Under the pieces are notes generated by a model. The model saw only the letters and a list, made by a program, of their open reading frames with translations. It was not told the DNA's origin and ran no database searches. Below are positions 35,216-46,059 of a stretch of 64,000 bases of DNA, piece by piece. The translations under genes were made by a program, and so were the position numbers. Origin of the DNA: Chinchilla lanigera (lineage: Eukaryota; Chordata; Mammalia; Rodentia; Chinchillidae); contig NW_004955464.1 in NCBI RefSeq assembly GCF_000276665.1, positions 13,693,462-13,757,461 of the forward strand, written 5' to 3'. Every line of letters begins with the position of its first letter. Positions within the stretch are counted from its first letter, which is position 1.

Positions 35216-35876
35216 ACACGAAGCACGGTGGGCCAAGAGTACTATCTAATATAGGCCTGAGACTCTGCCTCGCCTTCCTCTCCACGGCAAAAACACTTTC
35301 TAAAGTAGGATGCTGAGATGGAGATAGTTCCTCCGGTGCTTCTCTTCAGCATTTTGTTTTCTGATCAAGATCCCGTGTTTGAAGTTTTGGCTTCTGCCAT
35401 TGAATAGAGCAGTGCAGAGCCAAGTGGCCACACGAAACTGGGATGATCTATCCTAAGATGTGTGTGCACACTTTGCTTGAAGCTGCCATGCACTATGCCA
35501 AGGGCAAATATGAAGAATCCCATTTTGGATCTTTAGAACTCAAATACCTCACAACAACTAGAAAATAGCTCCTTTTCCTCCCACAGAAAGATTTCTAGCT
35601 TCACTTAAACTATTCATTACTCACTGAGAGAAGGAATGTAAAAATGCCTTGAAAAAGCATGTGGCACTGTATTTATTGCAGGGGAACAGGATGGAATTAG
35701 TATTAATCTTATCTTTCTCCCTCTTTTACTGCAGCTTCTCTCTCTCTACCTCTCCTGCTCACTTGAGAAAGATCTAGACTGGACCAGTTTTGATCTGCAT
35801 GCAATATATTCTTAGTTTTGTTTTTTTTTTTTTGAACATTACTTCTCTATGGAATAACAAGCCAGGTCATTTTGGA
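35216..35876. other. Unassigned sequence
   Basis: Contains a T-run at 35820-35833. No recognised element. Confidence 0.35.
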
Positions 35877-36040
35877 ATAGAAGATAAGAGTGTAGGTTCA
35901 GGGTCAGACTGATTGGGTTTAAACCCCCATTCTGATTCTTATGGGTTGAGAAAGCTTAGGAAAACCACCTAACTTCTTGAAGCCTCAGATTTTTTTATCT
36001 GTAAAATGGGGATGAAATGAAAGAAAACTCACAAGACTTA
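35877..36040 (+). mobile_element. MIR SINE, sense
   Basis: 'gggtcagactgattgggttt' with 'aaacccccattctgattc', then 'gaagcctcagatttttttat' and 'ctgtaaaatggggatgaa', is the MIR order from the A/B-box region to the core. Confidence 0.75.
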
Positions 36041-36319
36041 AGTACCGCATGCAGCTTTGGGACAATGATGACACAAAGGAAGCACCCTGGAATATTGGCT
36101 TGGGTCTGGTTTCCTGTCTCTGAGTTAACATCCATCTTCTTTTCATTTTCTCTCGTTACAACTCAGAAAATGCCCTTTTTACTGTTGACATCTAACCCTC
36201 TATATGCACTTGGGATCTCAACTCTTCTTGTCTGTTTCATCAATTATCATCTCTTGTTTTATCGGTCTTTTTCTGTGAGTTGCTGCCACTGGCACATACA
36301 CACGCCCTAGTGTCTTCTG

Positions 36320-36870
36320 TTTAAAAAAAAATCCCTCACTTGACCCCACATTTCTCACTTGCCATATTTTTCTCCTGTTCTTTTTTTTTTCCGGTACGGG
36401 GAATCAAACTCACGACCTTGTGCTTGCCAGGCAGGCACTGTGCCGCTGAGCTAAATCCCCAGGCCCTTTTCTGTTCTTTATAAACAAACACCTCCAAGTT
36501 TTTGTCTATATCTGCTATATTCCTTTTCTCATTTCCCATTAATCCTTCAATTAATGTAACTTTCAGTTTGCCCTGTCACTCCACTAAAATGGCTCAAGGC
36601 TACCAGTCAGCCTCTAGATGGCCAAGTCTATGTCCTCGATCTGTCAGCACTATTGTTTACAGTCCACCATTTGTTCTTTCTTAAATCACTCTTCTCTTTT
36701 GCTCCTTGGTTGTGCCACCTCTCTTGTCCATTCCTTCTCACACTCCTTCCTTCTAGTCCTCTGTTAGATCTTTAAATATTAGAGTTTTCTGGGGTTGGCA
36801 CCATGACTTTTTATTTTCTCTTTGTTTACACAATTTATCTTGATTTCATCACTTACAATCACTTTAGTGA
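36320..36870 (+). mobile_element. L2 LINE reverse-transcriptase region, sense
   Basis: Decayed L2 ORF2 sequence: 'tttgtctatatctgctatat', 'cattaatccttcaattaatg', 'tgccctgtcactccactaaa' and 'tcaaggctaccagtcagc'. These correspond to the L2 coding segment upstream of the catalytic domain. The frame is broken and an ID interrupts it. Confidence 0.5.
36381..36469 (-). mobile_element. ID SINE, antisense, with target-site duplication
   Basis: 'ccggtacggggaatcaaact' and 'gccgctgagctaaatcccca' mark the reversed ID. 'ctgttcttt' flanks it at 36376-36384 and 36471-36479. Confidence 0.92.
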
Positions 36871-37744
36871 GCCACCATTGTCACAAAAACAACAAAACAT
36901 CTAAATTATGTAACACTGGCTTTAGGCCTAGGCAGTGGGCAGGAAGAAAATTGGTATAAAAGACCGGAACAATTGCCACTTGTGTTATTTAGTGGTAAAC
37001 ATTTGTCTAAACTACCATAATCTGGAAGGCAGAAAGTATCTTCTGAACAGCAGAGATGGAGGAGGAGATGGAAGACAAAACTGAAAGCACAGCTCCATCT
37101 GATGTGCTACTAACAAGAGAGAAATGAACTTAGAAAACAACTGGCTAGTTTGCAAACAAAATTAGTGAGAATATAGAGAACCTCAAACTTTTGGCTTGAA
37201 AAATAAAACTTTCTCATCCCAATCTCTCCAGTAAAAGATTTTTCAAATCAAGATCAATCCTGGGCTGAAAGACCAAATCCAGGTGACTACTAGAAAGACA
37301 GTTTTAGAGCGAAGTAAAAAAGAAAACAAAAATCTTCACTGTGCTTTTTTTTTTTCACTGTGCTTTGAAGAAATAAGATGCCATCTAGAATGCTCTTTCA
37401 GGTGAAAAAGTGGCCCCTGGAAAGCTGAATGCCATGGTTCTCCAGCAGCCTGATGTAGTCAGGGTACCAGTAGCCAGGTCTGGATAGGTCTCGTCTTACA
37501 GAAAGTGTGAATGTGGCTTGTGGTATCTACATAGAGTGGAGTAATGCTGAATACATAGACATCCACACAGTTTGTGGGAGAGCTGTATTGGGAAAAGCAC
37601 TTCTAGCTCCAACTAAAAGAGACTGAGATCATTTGAGATGTAGGAAGATTTCTGGGTCTCCACATTTCTCAAGTAGGTAGTAGGCTGAAGAAGCTGCTCA
37701 GCCACACAAAAGCATATTATTTAATGCCCTCTTCAGAAACATTT
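36871..37744. other. Unassigned sequence, possible very decayed retrocopy
   Basis: An ATG at about 37056 opens a 23-codon Glu-rich frame, and the downstream 37380-37700 is non-repetitive with exon-like composition. I cannot match it to a gene, and every frame is interrupted. The segment also contains a 13-base direct repeat separated by a T run (37335-37366). Confidence 0.25.
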
Positions 37745-37940
37745 AAGGATAATAAATATACACAATTATCACATTCATCATAGAGAATTTGTACCTGTAC
37801 ATGGTATAACTTGATTCTTTTTTTTCCTATTCTCTTTCCTTCCCTTCAAACCCTTTTGCCCTCCCCATTTACAAAAGGTTTGCTTCCATTTTTTCCTTCA
37901 TCTCTTTCTCTCTCTTTTTTTTTTTTTTTTTTACTTTTCC
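37745..37940 (-). mobile_element. L1 LINE 3' end, antisense, strongly 5'-truncated
   Basis: Its reverse complement matches the 3' end of the sense L1 at about 57350-57480. Shared phrases are the reverse of 'gtacaggtacaaattc' and the polypurine tract that precedes it (here a pyrimidine tract at 37815-37925). This shows the two belong to the same lineage-specific L1 group. Confidence 0.75.
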
Positions 37941-38079
37941 CTTCTTCCTCAAGGACAATAAAAAAGAAAGGATTGAACCAAAGGCCATGTAGAACAACAG
38001 GTTGGAGAGCCACTCATGAGAAGTACAATCAGAGAACATCCCCACCTCCTGTGATGGTAGAAACTGTGAATGTTAGAAA

Positions 38080-38345
38080 TGCTATGGACTGTTGATTTCT
38101 ACGTCCCTCCATTTCTTTCTCTTTTTGAATGGAATAATTTATTGCTGTTATACATCTTGTGCCTATTCTACAACAATGAATGTTAAGAGGGGGTATAATA
38201 ATTTATTTTTTAAATTTTTAGCTCTTTAGATCAAGAGATATTTAGATCACAGACTTTAAGCTGGTACCATCCATGACTGGATAAAATTTGAGGAGTCTTG
38301 GGATTGTGGGTGAGTGTATTAAATATTTATCCCTCAGCTACCATT
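38080..38345 (+). mobile_element. Possible MaLR internal-sequence fragment
   Basis: 'taatttattgctgttataca', 'caagagatatttagatcaca' and 'gactttaagctggtacc', with 'gagtcttgggattgtggg' after them, resemble the non-coding interior of mammalian MaLR elements. No LTR is visible next to it. This is a weak call. Confidence 0.35.
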
Positions 38346-38387
38346 TTTTTTTTAAAAAAAGGAAATCTACTCTTAGAAACAGAATTC

Positions 38388-38455
38388 CTCTAGAGATGTA
38401 GCTCAGAGGCACAGCGCCTGCGTGGCAAGTGCAAGGTCCTGAGTTAGATTCCTGG
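38388..38455 (+). mobile_element. ID SINE, sense
   Basis: 'tagagatgtagctcagaggc' and 'aaggtcctgagttagattcc' are boxes A and B. The tail has become an AAAG array. Confidence 0.92.
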
Positions 38456-38457
38456 GA

Positions 38458-38517
<60 letters not shown>

Positions 38518-38520
38518 AAA
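38456..38520. repeat. (AAAG)n microsatellite grown from an ID tail
   Basis: About 16 nearly perfect aaag units run directly from the ID 3' end into the next SINE. Confidence 0.95.
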
Positions 38521-38680
38521 AGCAGAAGTCCATGCCTGTCATTCCAGAACTTGGGAGGCTGAGGCAGGAGGATCACCATGCGTTTGAGGCCAGCCTGGGC
38601 TACATAGTGAGTCCAGGCCAGCCCGAACTACATAGTGAGATCCTGTCTCAAAAAACCCCACAAAACACAAAAACAAAAAC
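38521..38680 (+). mobile_element. B1 SINE, sense, 5'-truncated
   Basis: It starts within the B1 ('gtccatgcctgtcattccag') and carries the full internal duplication ('gctacatagtgag', 'actacatagtgag') and an A/C-rich tail. The first bases of B1 are replaced by the AAAG array. Confidence 0.9.
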
Positions 38681-38698
38681 TGAAGCATAAGTCCAGAC

Positions 38699-38799
38699 TG
38701 ATATTTTATTTTACTTTATTTTGTAGTGGTGGGAATCAAGTCCAGGGTCTTGTGCATACCAGATAAGTGCTTTACCAGCTGAACTACACCCCTAGCCCT
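38699..38799 (-). mobile_element. ID SINE, antisense
   Basis: 'gtggtgggaatcaagtccag' and 'ccagctgaactacaccccta' mark the reversed boxes. A (ttttatt)-rich reversed tail precedes them. Confidence 0.88.
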
Positions 38800-38801
38800 A
38801 T

Positions 38802-39160
38802 TGCTCTGCTACCTTTGTAGAAAACTGTACTTCTATGCCCTTTGACACTTGGATCAGCAATGTGATTATTTTGGCCAATGGAACTTCAGCAAGTGTGCCC
38901 CAAACGTGGCCTTGGAATGCTCAGATGTGGCAGGAATGAGGCAATGTCCCCAGGTAGCCATTATCTTTTCTGCCTGAGATGCAGAATAAATGTGTATGGA
39001 TCAGACTAGAGTTCAACCTATTGCAAGGACCAGACATACCCGGCCAAGGTGAACTTAGAACAGCCCACCTACATACGCATGAGAAATAAATGCTACTATT
39101 GTGTGCAGCTAAAATTTATGGGATTGTTTGTTACGTAGCAATGACTGGTTGGTTCTTATT
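38802..39160 (+). mobile_element. MLT1-type MaLR solitary LTR
   Basis: 'ttggccaatggaacttcagc', 'gcctgagatgcagaataaat', 'agaaataaatgctactattg' and 'tttgttacgtagcaatgact' follow the MLT1 LTR order, including the AATAAA region near 39085. Non-coding remnant of an ancient LTR element. Confidence 0.7.
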
Positions 39161-39254
39161 CTTCAAATGTAACAAGTACTCAATTGACTCAGTACTGGTA
39201 AGATAACCAGTACTTTTTTGACTATGCTTTGCTAATTGCAGGTCTTACCTCATA

Positions 39255-39595
39255 CTGTAATATAAATGGATTTCTTCAGAGACTCCCCTTGGTAGCCCAC
39301 TTTAATATTTTTTTTTCTACTATCGGGAATCGAACTCATGACCTTGCGCTTGCCAGGCAGGCGCTGTGCCACTGAGCTAAGTCCCCAGGACCCCCACCTT
39401 AATATTTTTATAGTGCCATTTATTTTACAGCATTCATCCCCAATTGTAATAATAACTAGTTTTTGTTGACTTGTTTATCTGACTAAAGCATATAAAGGAA
39501 GGGACCATGTCCATTTATTCATGAAATCTAGGTTTAAAACTAGTGCACAGTAGACTGTCAGTACATGTTTACTGAATAAAGGAATTTTTAAGGTG
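39255..39595 (+). mobile_element. L2 LINE 3' end, sense, split by an ID
   Basis: 'agactccccttggtagccca' precedes the ID. 'tatagtgccatttattttac', 'aggaagggaccatgtccatt' and 'acatgtttactgaataaagg' follow it in L2 3'-end order. Confidence 0.55.
39310..39392 (-). mobile_element. ID SINE, antisense
   Basis: 'actatcgggaatcgaactca' and 'tgccactgagctaagtcccc' mark it. The surrounding L2 bases 'ccac.ttaatattttt' are duplicated at about 39296-39312 and 39392-39407. Confidence 0.92.
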
Positions 39596-40180
39596 AGTGA
39601 ATGAACACAGGTATATTGGGAAATACTTGCTTTGACTACGCCTGATCACATCTGACTCAACATCATGATTCTGGGTCAAAGATGCAACTCAGGCCATCTG
39701 TGGTTGGTGCCAAGGCCAGAGCAAACTTTTGCATTAAGTTTGGTTGGTGTATTCATTCTATCTACTGCAAAAATAGAAGCATGTGCATACGCACAAAGCT
39801 TAATACAGGCACTGGCAAAACCTGAAGCCCAACCATATCTCCCAGCTGATGGTTCTAAACCCATACATACTTTCTTCAAGCTACCTCTGACTTTCTCTAG
39901 CATTTCCTACCTCAAGTACAAGATCCCATTGTTTTTTGAAGCCATAGAACACACTGTGAGAAAAAGAGGATTTTAAGGGCACAGAGGTCCTCTCACAAGT
40001 GAGGGGCAGAAAGAAAAAGCAAGGGACGGATTCTGGTGCAAGCCATCAAGCCAAGCTAATTGTTTCTAGAAAGTTGGCCTCCTGGGTTTTCTAACCCCAA
40101 GTTTCCTCAATTCCAGATCTTTGAGTTTTAATCTCTACTCTTTTCTATTTTATTTTCCTTCTTCAAGGCATCAAATGTTT
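39596..40180. other. Unassigned sequence with a 103-codon frame
   Basis: A plus-strand frame at 39665-39976 has no recognisable domain and no splice or promoter context. No repeat family is recognised. Confidence 0.3.
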
Positions 40181-40296
40181 TATTTTTGAGACAAGGTCTT
40201 GCTAGGCAGTTCAGGCTGGCCTCGAACTTGAGGTGATCCTTCTGCCTTAGTCTCCTGAGTGCTAGGATTACAGGTGTGTGCCACCATGCCCACCTT
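40181..40296 (-). mobile_element. B1 SINE, antisense
   Basis: 'tttttgagacaaggtcttgc' is the reversed tail and 'gtgtgccaccatgcccacct' the reversed 5' end. 'tcaaatgttt' flanks it on both sides (about 40171 and 40296). It contains one copy of the internal segment. Confidence 0.9.
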
Positions 40297-41755
40297 CAAA
40301 TGTTTATTAAATATTTTGTATGAGTTACGTGAAACTTGTAAAGCACAGTAATAATAAGAACATTTGTGAACTACCATCCAGAGTAAGAAACAGAATAAGA
40401 CCACTCACAGTTATGTGCTCCTTCTAGATCTGGAGTCTTGACCTCATTCCACACATGTAACTACTGTCTCAGATTCCCCTCCTCAGGTCCTTATTTTTGT
40501 TTCTTTATTTTAAAGAGAAAAAAATCTCAAATTTCAAAACAAGGTAATATGAGTGTAACAATGGTTAATACATTGCATATTTTTATCTTTAAATTAGTTA
40601 CTCAGAGTACAAGATAGCGGCATTTAATGTCCGAACAATATTAGACAAACCTTTCTTTTCAATTAACTAAGAGAAATTAGTAATATTATTGCTTTTCCCT
40701 TCCTTCTTTTCTCCATTCACCCATCCCAATTTCTCTTTCCTTTGGAAATTTCTTCCTATTTTACAATATCTATTGTACATTTTGGATCTTATTTACTCTT
40801 TCAGCTTCTCATACTAGGGAGACAATATAATGTTTACATACATGCATCTGGTTTATTTCACTTATAAGTATGGTCTCAAATTGGATCCATTTACCTATAA
40901 AAGCCTCCAGTCTATCTTTCTGTATGGCTGAGTAGTACTCCATTGCATAAAAAGACCTCATCTTTTTTATCCATTCTTCCACTGATAGGCATTTGGGTTG
41001 TTTCCAAGATCTAGCTACTACAAATTGTGCTGCTATAAACATGGGTACACATGTATCGTTGTGGTATGATGTTTTAAATTTTTCTGGGAAGATACCCAGA
41101 AGGGGCATAGCTGGGTCAAATGGGACCTCTAATCCTAGTTTTTCAAGGAATCGCCACAGAGATTTCTACAGTGGTTGCACCAGTCCACACTCCTACCAAG
41201 AGTGGAGAATGGTTTCTTTTTCCCTACAGCCCCTCCAGCATTTGTTATTGGTTGATTTCTTGATGATAGCTATTGTTTCTGGAGTCAGATGGAATCTCAG
41301 TGTTGTTTTAATTTGCATCTCTCAAAAAGGTCCTTATTTTTCTGTATTACTCACCAAATAAGTATATCTTCATGCAATATATTGCTTAGTTTTGCTTGTT
41401 TTGGAATACCATAACGGTATATATCACTATGCGCATTCTTCTGCAACTGGCTTTTTTCACTCAACAATACATTTCTAATAGTCCTTTGTGTTGATTCATA
41501 TGGCTATAGTGCTGTCATTTTCACTGCTTTATGGTTTCCAATTATATGACTATACCACAGTCTGTTTATCCATCTCCATGTTGATGGACATTTGGATTAT
41601 TTACCTATCTTATTGTCATTACGAACAACATTGCTGTGAGCATTGCTGTACACACATCTCTGAGAGCATTAGAACAAGAGTTTCTTTTGGGAATACAGCC
41701 AAAGAAGGAACTGCTAAGTCATAGACTAGAATGTAAACTAAATACATGCAGCCGC
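40297..41755 (-). mobile_element. Old L1 LINE, antisense, hosting a younger L1
   Basis: The left part (40297-40484) is L1 3' UTR-like ('catgtaactactgtctcaga'). The right part (41342-41755) shows 'ctggcttttttcactcaaca', 'tgttgatggacatttggatt' and 'gcattgctgtgagcattgc'-like L1 phrases in reverse. The two halves join across a later insertion. Confidence 0.7.
40499..41327 (-). mobile_element. Younger L1 LINE, antisense, 5'-truncated, with 14-base duplication
   Basis: It contains the end of ORF2 in reverse ('gagtagtactccattgcata', 'tgtgctgctataaacatggg', 'gtggttgcaccagtccacac'). 'aggtccttattttt' flanks it at 40485-40498 and 41328-41341, so this is a clean target-primed insertion into the older L1. 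Coding frames are broken. Confidence 0.85.
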
Positions 41756-41764
41756 ATATTTTTG

Positions 41765-41860
41765 GCTATTTTATTCATTGCCATATCACTAGAACCTAGA
41801 TCAGTGCTTGGCTCAGGGTAGGTGATCTGATAGTCAATGTATTGGCTAAGTGAAGAAAAT
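41765..41860 (+). mobile_element. L2 LINE tail, sense
   Basis: 'ttcattgccatatcactaga' followed by 'gatcagtgcttggctcaggg' is a short L2 3' end. Confidence 0.5.
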
Positions 41861-42044
41861 ACAATTGTTTCCCAAGGTGATAATACCAATTTATATTCTC
41901 AGTGGACTATCAGATTCAACTTATTACTCTTAGAATCAAACACAAATACTTTTCCTGTATTAGTTGCTCATGCATTCCTCATTAGGCTCTTTTCTCTCCT
42001 TAGTTCTATAGATAACAGAACTGGGATACCAGTCTCTGTATGAA

Positions 42045-42165
42045 CTAGGGCAAGCTAAGCCACACAGAAGCCTCAGTTTCCTTACTTATAAAATGGGGAT
42101 AGCAATGTCTTTCTCTAGAAAGATTTAAAACTCATAATGACATCCAATAAATGATAAATCCTATA
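42045..42165 (+). mobile_element. MIR SINE fragment, sense
   Basis: 'agcctcagtttccttactta' and 'taaaatggggatagcaatg' are the MIR core. Confidence 0.75.
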
Positions 42166-43084
42166 ACACAAAATCTTATTCAATGGATTGGTCAGTTAAT
42201 CTGAAAAGTCCCATAAAGTAGAATATTATTAAAAAGAGATATATACTTACCTTGAACACTTTATTTTAACTTCAAATATATGGATTCACCCTTCAGTCTT
42301 TTGATATAAGGCCAAGGCCTGTATCTACTGATTGCCTTTTCAGATCCTTCTTGCGTAAATTACACTCATAATAGATTGTCTACCATTTTAGGTTTTAGTG
42401 GAACCAGAACGTAAAGCAATTAAAGTTATATTCCTAGGTTGTTGTGATATTTTTCTTCAATCAGTCTTCATTTCTTCAACAGCAATTATTTTAGACATAT
42501 AACCTTTTTCAACTTCACTTTCATAGAAATGAAACTTTAAATTTTACATTGTTGAGTTTGCAAAATATATAATGAAATGAGACATTCACAAACAAAAACT
42601 GCTCCTGGAAAATGAGGCCTAGAAACAAGTACAACCGAGTCCTGGGAAGCACACGAGTCAGCTGGTGTGAGTAGCAGTGAGTAGCGTTACCATGTAATAG
42701 CAAAATCGAGTCATGGGCCCCTGTTAGTTTGTTTTATCTAGGGGACAGGGAGTGTCTGTTAACCTGGCCAGAAGGAACGCTGGTTAAGAGAATGCTTGCA
42801 TGAGGATTCGCTTTGTCTCTACCATTGATCTACTTACAGGACCCCGCTCTCTCCTTTGCTGGTCCCCCTGAAGGAAAAGATCTTCCACTTGGGCCAGTTA
42901 GGGACAGGGGAAGCTATGGACCCCACAAGAAGCAAACCTGCTAAGTTGGAAGAGATTTTAAAATATTCAGGTGATGAAGGCCTGGCTACGTTTGAGAGCT
43001 CCTTGTTGCAGATGAACTGAGAGGAAGGCAGCAGAGGGGAGGAAAGTTCCACCGTTCCACGTGGTCCTCCGAGGGTGCAGCACT
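42166..43084. other. Unassigned sequence
   Basis: AT-rich to 42560, then mixed. No repeat family or exon recognised. The 42700-43080 part is repeat-free and abuts the candidate conserved element. Confidence 0.35.
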
Positions 43085-43335
43085 ATGGAGGGGAAGAAGG
43101 CCTGACTTTAATTAGTCAGCCCATCACCCTACTCAACGCCACCGAAACCAAAACAAATCAGGCAGTCCCATATGTCATAAGAATTAAAGGCATGGTTCCC
43201 ACTTCCTAACGATGCTTTTACAGAAACCGTTCCACTGTAAAACTTTATGATTTGAATCTTTATAGCCGCCAGCAGAGCACATGTTCACTGCCTTAAATTA
43301 TAACTTAATCACAATAGAAGCTGACTCTCCAGCCC
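43085..43335. promoter_or_regulatory. Candidate conserved non-coding element
   Basis: Repeat-free AT-rich island between GC-richer flanks. It has an 18-base inverted-repeat site, CTGACT-TTAATT-AGTCAG, at 43102-43119 that includes a full TAATTA homeodomain core. Further cores include 'ataagaattaaagg' near 43178 and 'tttatgatttg' near 43244. No coding frame crosses it. Regulatory function is inferred from texture. Confidence 0.42.
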
Positions 43336-43739
43336 TTCGCCGTTAAGAGGGGAGAGGAAAAAGGCCCATTGAACAAGCTGCCTGCTGTTCCTCTGCCCAC
43401 CTGCCTCCTCCACACTGCATGTTCTGCCTGCTGTAGGCCCAGCAAGCAAAGAGAAGCGAGCAAACAGCCAGGAAAACCCACACACTGGGATCTTTCAGCA
43501 AGTTGTGCTGCCACAAACACAGTCGGACTGGGGCTGATGTGACCTAGCGAGGGCAGCATAAGTGCAGCCAAGAAACAAGACAAGGAGGATGGGTGGGAAA
43601 GCAAAAGCTGCAGGGAGCTGTCCCTGTCACCCTGCTGCCTTGCTGCTGTCACTTTGGCTGAGCATCCTCTACGGCTGGAGATTAGATGGACAAGAAGCGA
43701 GCAAAAGTAAAACCCTCCCACTCTCCTCAGTTCAATATG
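43336..43739. other. Unassigned sequence
   Basis: A minus-strand frame of 168 codons (43305-43811) spans this and adjacent repeat sequence. It runs into L2-derived DNA and has no recognisable domain, so it is probably chance. Confidence 0.4.
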
Positions 43740-45430
43740 GCTAAACACAAAGTAGGAGGGGAGGTTGAATGGGAAAGAGGGGGCCAGACCCTGGAGACCC
43801 TTGTATGCCACACTGGGAAATTTTTATTTTATTATTTGGGCTACAGGGAACGATTCACAATTTTTAGTATGGAGGCAGAAAGATAAGATTGGTTCTTAGC
43901 AAGACTCTGCATCCAAAGAAGATACGCAAATAGTCAAAAATTGAAAGGATATTCAATGTTGTTGGTCATAGGGAATGAAAAATGAAAGCCACAGTTAGGT
44001 ACTACTTTATGCCCACTAGGATGGCTATAAAAAAGGAAAGAAAAAGAAAGCAACAAGTCTTATTGTGAAGAAATTGGAGCCCTCATTCATAACTGGTGGG
44101 AATGTAGTCTACAGAAACTAGTTTGGCAGTTCCTCAAATGTTAAGCAGAGTCACCACGTGGCCCAGTAACTTCATTTTAGGGATACTCAAGAGAACTGAT
44201 AACATATGTCCACACACAAACTTGTACATTGATGTTCATAGCACCATTGTTCATGACAGCTGAAAAGTGGAAACAGCTCAGACATCCATCGACTGATGAA
44301 CAGACAAACAAAATGTGATATAATTGTACAATGGAATCGTATTCAGCCATAAAAAGGAACAAAGTACTGAAATATGGTACAATGTGCTAAGACTTGAAAA
44401 TCTTATGTGAAGTGAAAAAGCCAGACACAAAAGGCCATGTGTTGTATGATTCCATTTATGCACAATGTCCAGAGCAGGCAAATCCAGAAACAGGGGCTGC
44501 CAAGACATGGGGAAAGGGGGAAATTGGGAAGTACAGGGTTGGTTTTGGGGGTGATAGAAATGTTCTGGAATTAGAGTTGTGATGGTTATACAACAAATGG
44601 GAAATACTAACAAATTGACAGTACACTGCAAAATGATTACACTGGTAAATTTTGTGTGAGTTTTGTCAATTTTTTAAAAAAGAGAGCCAGAGAGAAGCGT
44701 GATAAAAGATGAGGGAGCCTGGCTTAGAAATCTATGGAGATGATCCAGATGAGCTACGATAATGAGAAAGGGAAATCCAGCAAGGACCAGTAAATGCCTG
44801 AAACAGGTCAAAGTAGTGGGGGTAGGGACGAGGAGGCAGATTCCAATGTAGTTGAGGGAAAAAACCAGATCTCAGGGTTCAGTGTGGATGAGTAGATGCT
44901 ATCATTAATTCAAATAGGGAATGGAAGACGAGAAAGCTGTTTGGAAGGAAAAGAGGATGAGTTTTTATCCTTTTTATAGGGTTTTTGCCTATTATTCTAT
45001 TTCACCCTTTATAGGATTTTCACTCATTTATGCAACAAATATTTAATGAATGAATGCCTACTATAGGCCTGGTGGAAATGTCCAGTAGGCAGTTGAGTAC
45101 ACATTTATTGGAGTTTGGTAGAGGTCAAAGCTGGACATAGATAATTAGGGATTCATCCTATAGAGTGCACTCGATTGTTTAGGGGAAATGTGCAGGGAAG
45201 TAATGAAGACTGTAGACAATTCTTGAGGCTTAGAGTCCCTCAAAAGAGAGTGAGAGAAAGTAGTCAAGAGAGAGAAAATTCAGAATTCAAGGAAATAGTT
45301 TAAAAGGGGAGGAAAAGACAATAATGTCAGCAATACTGTAGAGAGGTCTGGCAAAATTGCCGAAATGTCTCCATTAGATCAGATGATTACAAAGCTGGAC
45401 AGCTGGCCTGGGGCTGCACGGTGGAGGCCA
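43740..45430 (-). mobile_element. L2 LINE, antisense, split by an L1
   Basis: The left part has 'gggccagaccctggagaccc' and 'ttgtatgccacactgggaaa'. After the L1 the order resumes with 'gagggagcctggcttagaaa', 'aatgtccagtaggcagttga' and 'tactgtagagaggtctgg'. These are consecutive blocks of the reversed L2 3' half, so the two parts are one element. Confidence 0.6.
43915..44680 (+). mobile_element. Old L1 LINE 3' region, sense, inside the L2
   Basis: ORF2 C-terminal and 3' UTR phrases appear in order: 'gcccactaggatggctataa', 'actggtgggaatgtagtcta', 'attcagccataaaaaggaac', 'gtgttgtatgattccattta', 'acactggtaaattttgtgtg'. Broken coding frame. Confidence 0.8.
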
Positions 45431-46059
45431 ACCCTGGACCCCACTGGGGTGGGGAATGAATGGGAGATAAGGATGTGGATGATCACTCTGTCAGCAGATG
45501 TTTATCGAATGTCTGCTATGTGTCAGGCTATGATGGAGAAGAAATCCTTCTAGAGGGGTTTGGAAATACAGTAATAGGAATGAAAGAAATGGGACAATAA
45601 AGAGCAGAATGGAAGCCCTGGGGGTGAGGAATGGGGATGAGAGAGCTGGAGGAGAGCATGGCACCGCTACAAAGCGAGGGAGGTTTGGGGTGGGTGCATT
45701 CTTAGTGATAGGGATCGTGTGTGGTCATGGGGTTCGGTGGTGAAGTACAGTGGCCGTAAAACCTCACAAATTAATGGTCCGAGGATCTACACAGCTAAGG
45801 CACTGGCTCATTCCATCCAATGAGGAATGTGGAGGAGAGTGGAGAGAGTCACAGAATAGACAAAGGACGAAGGAAGAACAGACAACAGGGCAGTGGAAGA
45901 GGAGGAGCCTTAAAGACAGGGGAATTGTGTTTATCTGTGTTTTCCTTCTTCTTGCAAATAAATAAACTTGTATATTCTGCTGTCAGAATGCCGACACTTC
46001 ACGAATAAATGTTGCCAGTCCTCTCAAAAGCATCTCGAATCTTGCCTGCTCTAAACTGT
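45431..46059. other. Unassigned AG-rich sequence
   Basis: 45486-45560 resembles an L2 tail in reverse ('atgtttatcgaatgtctgct', 'atgtgtcaggctatgatgg'). The rest may be further decayed L2 reverse-transcriptase-region DNA but lacks clear anchors. Confidence 0.35.

Noticed and set aside
38456..38520. Regular repeat array considered as a CRISPR or satellite
   Set aside because: Simple AAAG slippage array without spacers, in a mammalian genome.
43305..43811. 168-codon minus-strand frame
   Set aside because: It extends into L2-derived sequence and has no recognisable family, so most likely accidental.
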